Shown here piece by piece: positions 61,055 through 64,000 of a stretch of 64,000 nt of DNA (position 1 is the stretch's first letter; each line of letters starts with the position of its first letter). This stretch comes from Curvibacter sp. GWA2_63_95 (GTDB taxonomy: Bacteria > Pseudomonadota > Gammaproteobacteria > Burkholderiales > Burkholderiaceae_C), in NCBI GenBank assembly GCA_001795455.1, contig MGPB01000008.1, positions 1-64,000 on the forward strand, in the 5' to 3' direction. A model generated the notes under the pieces. The model had not been told where the DNA came from. It was given only the letters and a program-made list of their open reading frames with translations, and made no database searches. The position numbers and the translations under genes were made by a program.

Positions 61055-62347
61055 ATGAACCTGTTGATTCAAGGCGGACGCGTCCTGGACCCTGCCAGCG
61101 GTATCGACCGCATCGCCGACCTGGCCATTGCCGATGGCCGCATTCTTGCCATGGGCGATGCCCCCGCCGGTTTTGCTGCGGACCAGACCATTGCAGCCCA
61201 CGGGCTGGTGGTGGCCCCGGGTCTGGTGGACCTGTGTGCCCGCTTGCGTGAATCGGGTCAGCCCAAGCCTGGTCAATTGAGCAGCGAACGTGCTGCCGCC
61301 GCGGCAGGGGGGGTGACCACACTGGTGTGCCCGCCCGACACAGCGCCTGTGCTCGATGAAGCGGGGCTGGTGGACATGCTGCATTACCGCACCCAGATTC
61401 AGGGTGGCCCGCGCGTGCTGCCGCTGGGCGCGCTCACGCGTGCGCTGGCTGGCGAAGTGCTGTCACCCCTGCAACAACTGGCCGAAGCTGGCTGCGTAGG
61501 CTTTGGCCAGGCCGAAGTGCCATTGGTCAACACCCAGGTCACCCAGCGTGCGCTGCAGTACGCCAGCAGTTTCGGCTACAGCGTGTGGCTGCGCCCACAG
61601 GAATACCACTTGGGCAAGGGCGTGGCGGCCAGCGGGCCACTGGCTACGCGCATGGGCCTCTCCGGCGTGCCCGTGGCGGCGGAGACCATTGCCCTGCACA
61701 CCATCTTCGAGCTGGTGCGCTCCACCCGGGCACGGGTGCACCTGTGCCGCATCAGCAGTGCGGCTGGTGTGGAGCTGGTGCGCCAGGCCAAGGCCGAGGG
61801 CCTGCCCATCACCTGTGATGTGAGCATCAACTCGCTGAACCTGAGCGATGTCGACATGGGCTACTTTGACAGCCGCATGCGCCTGAACCCACCACTGCGC
61901 CAGCAGCGCGACCGCGATGCCCTGCGTGCCGGTCTGGTTGACGGCACTGTCGATGCACTGGTCTCCGACCACACGCCGGTGGATGACGACGCCAAGACCC
62001 TTCCATTTGCCGAGGCAGAACCCGGGGCCACAGGCCTGGAGCTGCTGCTGAGTTTGTCGCTCAAATGGGCCCAAGAAAGTCGGCTGGGTCTGGACCAGGC
62101 GCTGGCCGTGGTCAGCAGTCGGCCTGCGCAGGTGCTGGGCCAGGCGCCTGGTGCCTTGGCAGACAGCTTGGGTCGGCTGGTGGTGGGGGGCGTGGCCGAT
62201 GTGTGTGTGTTCGACCCGCAGGCTACGTGGGTGGTGCAGCCTGCAGGTCTGCGCAGCCAGGGCCGCCACACCCCATTCAGCGGTTACGAGCTGCCGGGCC
62301 GCGTGCGCGCCACGGTCGTGGCCGGGCGTGTCGCTTTCACGGCCTGA
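61055..62347 (+). CDS. pyrC': Dihydroorotase-like PyrC' (probably non-catalytic)
   Basis: 430 residues, amidohydrolase fold. The ATG at 61055 is seven bases from AGAGAGG; the ATG six bases earlier is too close to it. The metal motif that is DLHVHLREPG in active enzymes reads DLCARLRESG (residues 59-68), so both metal histidines are gone. The later HVS-type His is also changed (VHLCRISSAAG), although SDHTPVDDDAK retains an Asp. This matches the inactive PyrC' that assembles with PyrB. A true dihydroorotase must be encoded elsewhere. plsC follows after 4 bp. Confidence 0.9.
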   Translation: MNLLIQGGRVLDPASGIDRIADLAIADGRILAMGDAPAGFAADQTIAAHGLVVAPGLVDLCARLRESGQPKPGQLSSERAAAAAGGVTTLVCPPDTAPVLDEAGLVDMLHYRTQIQGGPRVLPLGALTRALAGEVLSPLQQLAEAGCVGFGQAEVPLVNTQVTQRALQYASSFGYSVWLRPQEYHLGKGVAASGPLATRMGLSGVPVAAETIALHTIFELVRSTRARVHLCRISSAAGVELVRQAKAEGLPITCDVSINSLNLSDVDMGYFDSRMRLNPPLRQQRDRDALRAGLVDGTVDALVSDHTPVDDDAKTLPFAEAEPGATGLELLLSLSLKWAQESRLGLDQALAVVSSRPAQVLGQAPGALADSLGRLVVGGVADVCVFDPQATWVVQPAGLRSQGRHTPFSGYELPGRVRATVVAGRVAFTA

Positions 62348-62351
62348 ACCC

Positions 62352-63107
62352 ATGGCCCGCCTTCAGGCTTGCTGGCGTTTGTGGCGCGTGCTGATCCATG
62401 TGCTGGTGGGCGCCTGGCGCATCCGCTGGGTGTTTCCCCGTTTGCAGCAGCCTGAGCGTGATGCACAAGTTCAGGGCTGGGCCCGCGAAATGCTTGCGCG
62501 ACTAGCTATCAAATTGATAGTGAATGGCCAACCTCCGGCAGTCGGTCCGGTGTTGCTGGTGGCCAACCACATCTCCTGGCTGGACATTGTGGTCATGCAC
62601 GCAGCACGCCACTGCCGTTTTATCTCCAAGGCCTCGGTACAGCACTGGCCCATCGTCGGCACGCTGGCCAATGGTGCGGGCACGCTGTACATCGAGCGCG
62701 AGTCGCGCCGAGACGCCATGCGCGTGGTGCACCACATGGCTGAGCGCCTGGGTGCGGGCGATGTGTTGGCGGTGTTCCCCGAGGGCACCACGGGGGATGG
62801 CACCACGGTGCGGCCTTTCCACGCCAACATGTTGCAAGCCGCCATAGCGGCCCAGGCACCTGTGCAGCCTGTGGGCCTGCATTTTTGCGACAGCCCCACC
62901 GGGCAACACAGCTTCGCCCCTTGCTACATCGGTGACGACAGCTTGCTCGATTCCCTCTGGCGCACGCTCAAGACGGATGGCCTGCAGGCCGTGGTGAGCT
63001 TTGGCGATGTGCAGTTGCCAGAAGGGCGCGACCGCCGCACCTGGGCGGCAGACCTGCACCAGGCCGTGGTGGACTTGCGTGCCGAGCTCAGGCCGCCAGT
63101 CGGCTGA
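62352..63107 (+). CDS. plsC: 1-acyl-sn-glycerol-3-phosphate acyltransferase
   Basis: Adds the second acyl chain to form phosphatidate at the inner membrane. 251 residues. The catalytic HX4D motif is NHISWLD (His73/Asp78). The phosphate-binding block is FPEGTT (Glu144) and an N-terminal membrane helix (about 8-27) is present. Part of the N-terminal region (residues about 44-57, WAREMLARLAIKLI) is encoded by DNA strongly resembling the type A repeat, without adding length. The 3' end overlaps the convergent ABC gene by 20 bp. Confidence 0.93.
   Translation: MARLQACWRLWRVLIHVLVGAWRIRWVFPRLQQPERDAQVQGWAREMLARLAIKLIVNGQPPAVGPVLLVANHISWLDIVVMHAARHCRFISKASVQHWPIVGTLANGAGTLYIERESRRDAMRVVHHMAERLGAGDVLAVFPEGTTGDGTTVRPFHANMLQAAIAAQAPVQPVGLHFCDSPTGQHSFAPCYIGDDSLLDSLWRTLKTDGLQAVVSFGDVQLPEGRDRRTWAADLHQAVVDLRAELRPPVG
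62481..62522 (+). repeat. Type A-like repeat within plsC
   Basis: GCCCGCGAAATGC, TTGCGCGACTAGCTATC and AAATTGATAGTG follow the repeat consensus closely over about 40 bp. It is read in the plsC frame. Resemblance to a normal PlsC segment (L-x-I-x-L-x-V-x-G) means convergence cannot be excluded. Confidence 0.5.
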
Positions 63108-64000
63108 ACGTCACCACATGGTCCACCTGCGGGCGAATGCCAATCCATTCGCCCAGCTTGTGGTCGTGGTGGCTGGGCACATGGGCCATCACCGTGAGCC
63201 CGCTGCGCAAGCGCAAGGTGTATAAAAACTCGGACCCCCGGAACGACTTGCGCACAATCTCGGCCTTCACCGGGGCGTCGTCGTCGTGCACGATGTCATC
63301 GGCCCGCAGCAGCACATCACATTCGCCCTGCGGGTAGGCGCTGGGTAGCGGGCACTCGCTCACGTCTTGCAGTTGCCCCAGCGGCGTGTGCACCACCGGT
63401 GCGCCTTGTTCCATGGCGATGGTGGCGGGGGCGAACACCCCGTGGCCAATGAAGTCGGCCACAAACCGGGTGGCCGGGCGGTGGTAGAGCGTGTAGGCGT
63501 CGTCCCACTGGTGCAGCGTGCCTTCATGCATCACGCCAATCATGTCGCCAATCGCAAAGGCCTCCATCTGGTCGTGGGTGACAAACAGCGCCGTGGCACC
63601 CGCCGTCTTGAGGATGCCCCGCACCTCGTGCGCCAGGCGCTCGCGCAGGTCCACGTCCAGGTTGGAAAACGGCTCGTCCAGCAGCAGCAACTGGGGGCGC
63701 GGCGCCAATGCGCGGGCCAGCGCCACACGCTGCTGTTGCCCGCCTGACAACTCGTGCGGGTAACGCTGTTCCTGGCCCGACAGGCCCACCCATTCCAGCA
63801 CTTCCGCCACACGGGCGGTGCGCTCGGCCGCTGGCAACTGGTGGATGCCAAAGCCCACGTTGCGGGCCACATCCAGGTGGGGAAACAGCGCGTAGTCCTG
63901 GAACACCATGCCAATGCGGCGCTCCTGCGCCGGCATGTTGCTCTGGGCCGAACTGACCAGTGCGCCCCCCAGGCGGATGTGTCCGCCACTGGCGGGCTCC
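63088..64000 (-). CDS. ABC transporter ATP-binding protein, FbpC/PotA type (5' part outside the window)
   Basis: The frame is still open at base 64000, so the gene enters from the right and its Walker A is not visible. What is seen: the Q-loop MVFQDYALFPHLDVARNVGFG, the signature LSGGQQQRVALARALA, Walker B LLLLDEPFSNLD, the switch His in VTHDQ, and a C-terminal TOBE-like domain (CDVLLRADDIVHDDD...VMAHVPSHHDHKLGEWIGI). This architecture is shared by iron(III), thiosulfate/sulfate and polyamine importers. The FPHL segment and modest TOBE region favour an iron(III) FbpC-type ATPase, but the substrate is not certain. Convergent with plsC. Confidence 0.85.
   Translation of the reverse strand, partial: EPASGGHIRLGGALVSSAQSNMPAQERRIGMVFQDYALFPHLDVARNVGFGIHQLPAAERTARVAEVLEWVGLSGQEQRYPHELSGGQQQRVALARALAPRPQLLLLDEPFSNLDVDLRERLAHEVRGILKTAGATALFVTHDQMEAFAIGDMIGVMHEGTLHQWDDAYTLYHRPATRFVADFIGHGVFAPATIAMEQGAPVVHTPLGQLQDVSECPLPSAYPQGECDVLLRADDIVHDDDAPVKAEIVRKSFRGSEFLYTLRLRSGLTVMAHVPSHHDHKLGEWIGIRPQVDHVVTFSRLAA

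Overview
The window is about 62-65% GC and gene dense. Its gene content and order point to a betaproteobacterium of the Burkholderiales, most probably the Comamonadaceae (Rhodoferax/Polaromonas/Acidovorax-like). The clues are a lysine/alanine-repeat histone H1-like protein, the accB-accC-prmA-zinc-ribbon block, dusB-fis-purH, thiD//rubA-pilGHIJ-chpA, yqgE-ruvX-pyrR-pyrB-pyrC', and a Bug-type solute-binding protein. This assignment comes from gene content; I ran no search.

Layout. 1-4.2 kb: end of a DAHP synthase gene, a small unknown gene, mpl (murein tripeptide recycling), a nucleotidyltransferase-like protein and a TlpA-like thioredoxin. 4.3-8.2 kb: accB, accC, prmA and a DUF3426-type zinc-ribbon membrane protein. 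8.2-13.3 kb: histone H1-like gene, then class Ia ribonucleotide reductase nrdB and nrdA behind a promoter carrying two NrdR-like boxes. 13.5-18.4 kb: cytochrome-c-assembly-like protein, PP0621-type protein, pilS, pilR, ampD in one overlapping leftward run. 18.4-20.7 kb: ffh and a DMT permease. 20.7-22.5 kb: an accessory-looking islet with orphan ORFs and repeats. 22.5-27.6 kb: a CoA-transferase, miaB, a small exported protein, a HAMP receptor without an output module, and tRNA-Met. 27.6-34.1 kb: two crotonase-fold enzymes, an M61 peptidase, dsbC, a Ubi-type monooxygenase and a MOSC protein. 34.1-37.7 kb: two tandem 7TM-DISM receptors with degenerate GGDEF domains. 37.7-47.4 kb: ychF, a DMT permease, yqaA, dusB-fis, purH, a Bug protein, gmhA, hemL and thiD. 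47.4-57.1 kb: rubredoxin and the Pil-Chp twitching chemosensory cluster (pilG, pilH, pilI, pilJ, chpA). 57.1-64 kb: DNA photolyase, yqgE-ruvX-pyrR-pyrB-pyrC'-plsC, and the 3' part of an ABC-transporter ATPase gene.

How the genes work together. Type IV pilus control is represented twice: PilS/PilR for sigma-54-dependent transcription, and Pil-Chp for chemosensory control. Peptidoglycan recycling appears as mpl and ampD, nucleotide metabolism as nrdAB, purH and the pyr operon, and fatty-acid/phospholipid synthesis as accBC and plsC.

The most unusual feature is a set of dispersed repeats. A short element of about 45-60 bp (called type A here) occurs about ten times. It overlaps the stop codons of three genes and lies inside two coding regions. 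A second class consists of long GC-rich perfect or near-perfect palindromes, one of which sits in frame inside mpl and adds about 28 residues. Two tandem receptors with matching GGDEF-site losses, and an islet carrying a 17-codon gene stub, also deserve attention. I found no CRISPR array, insertion sequence, prophage or rRNA.
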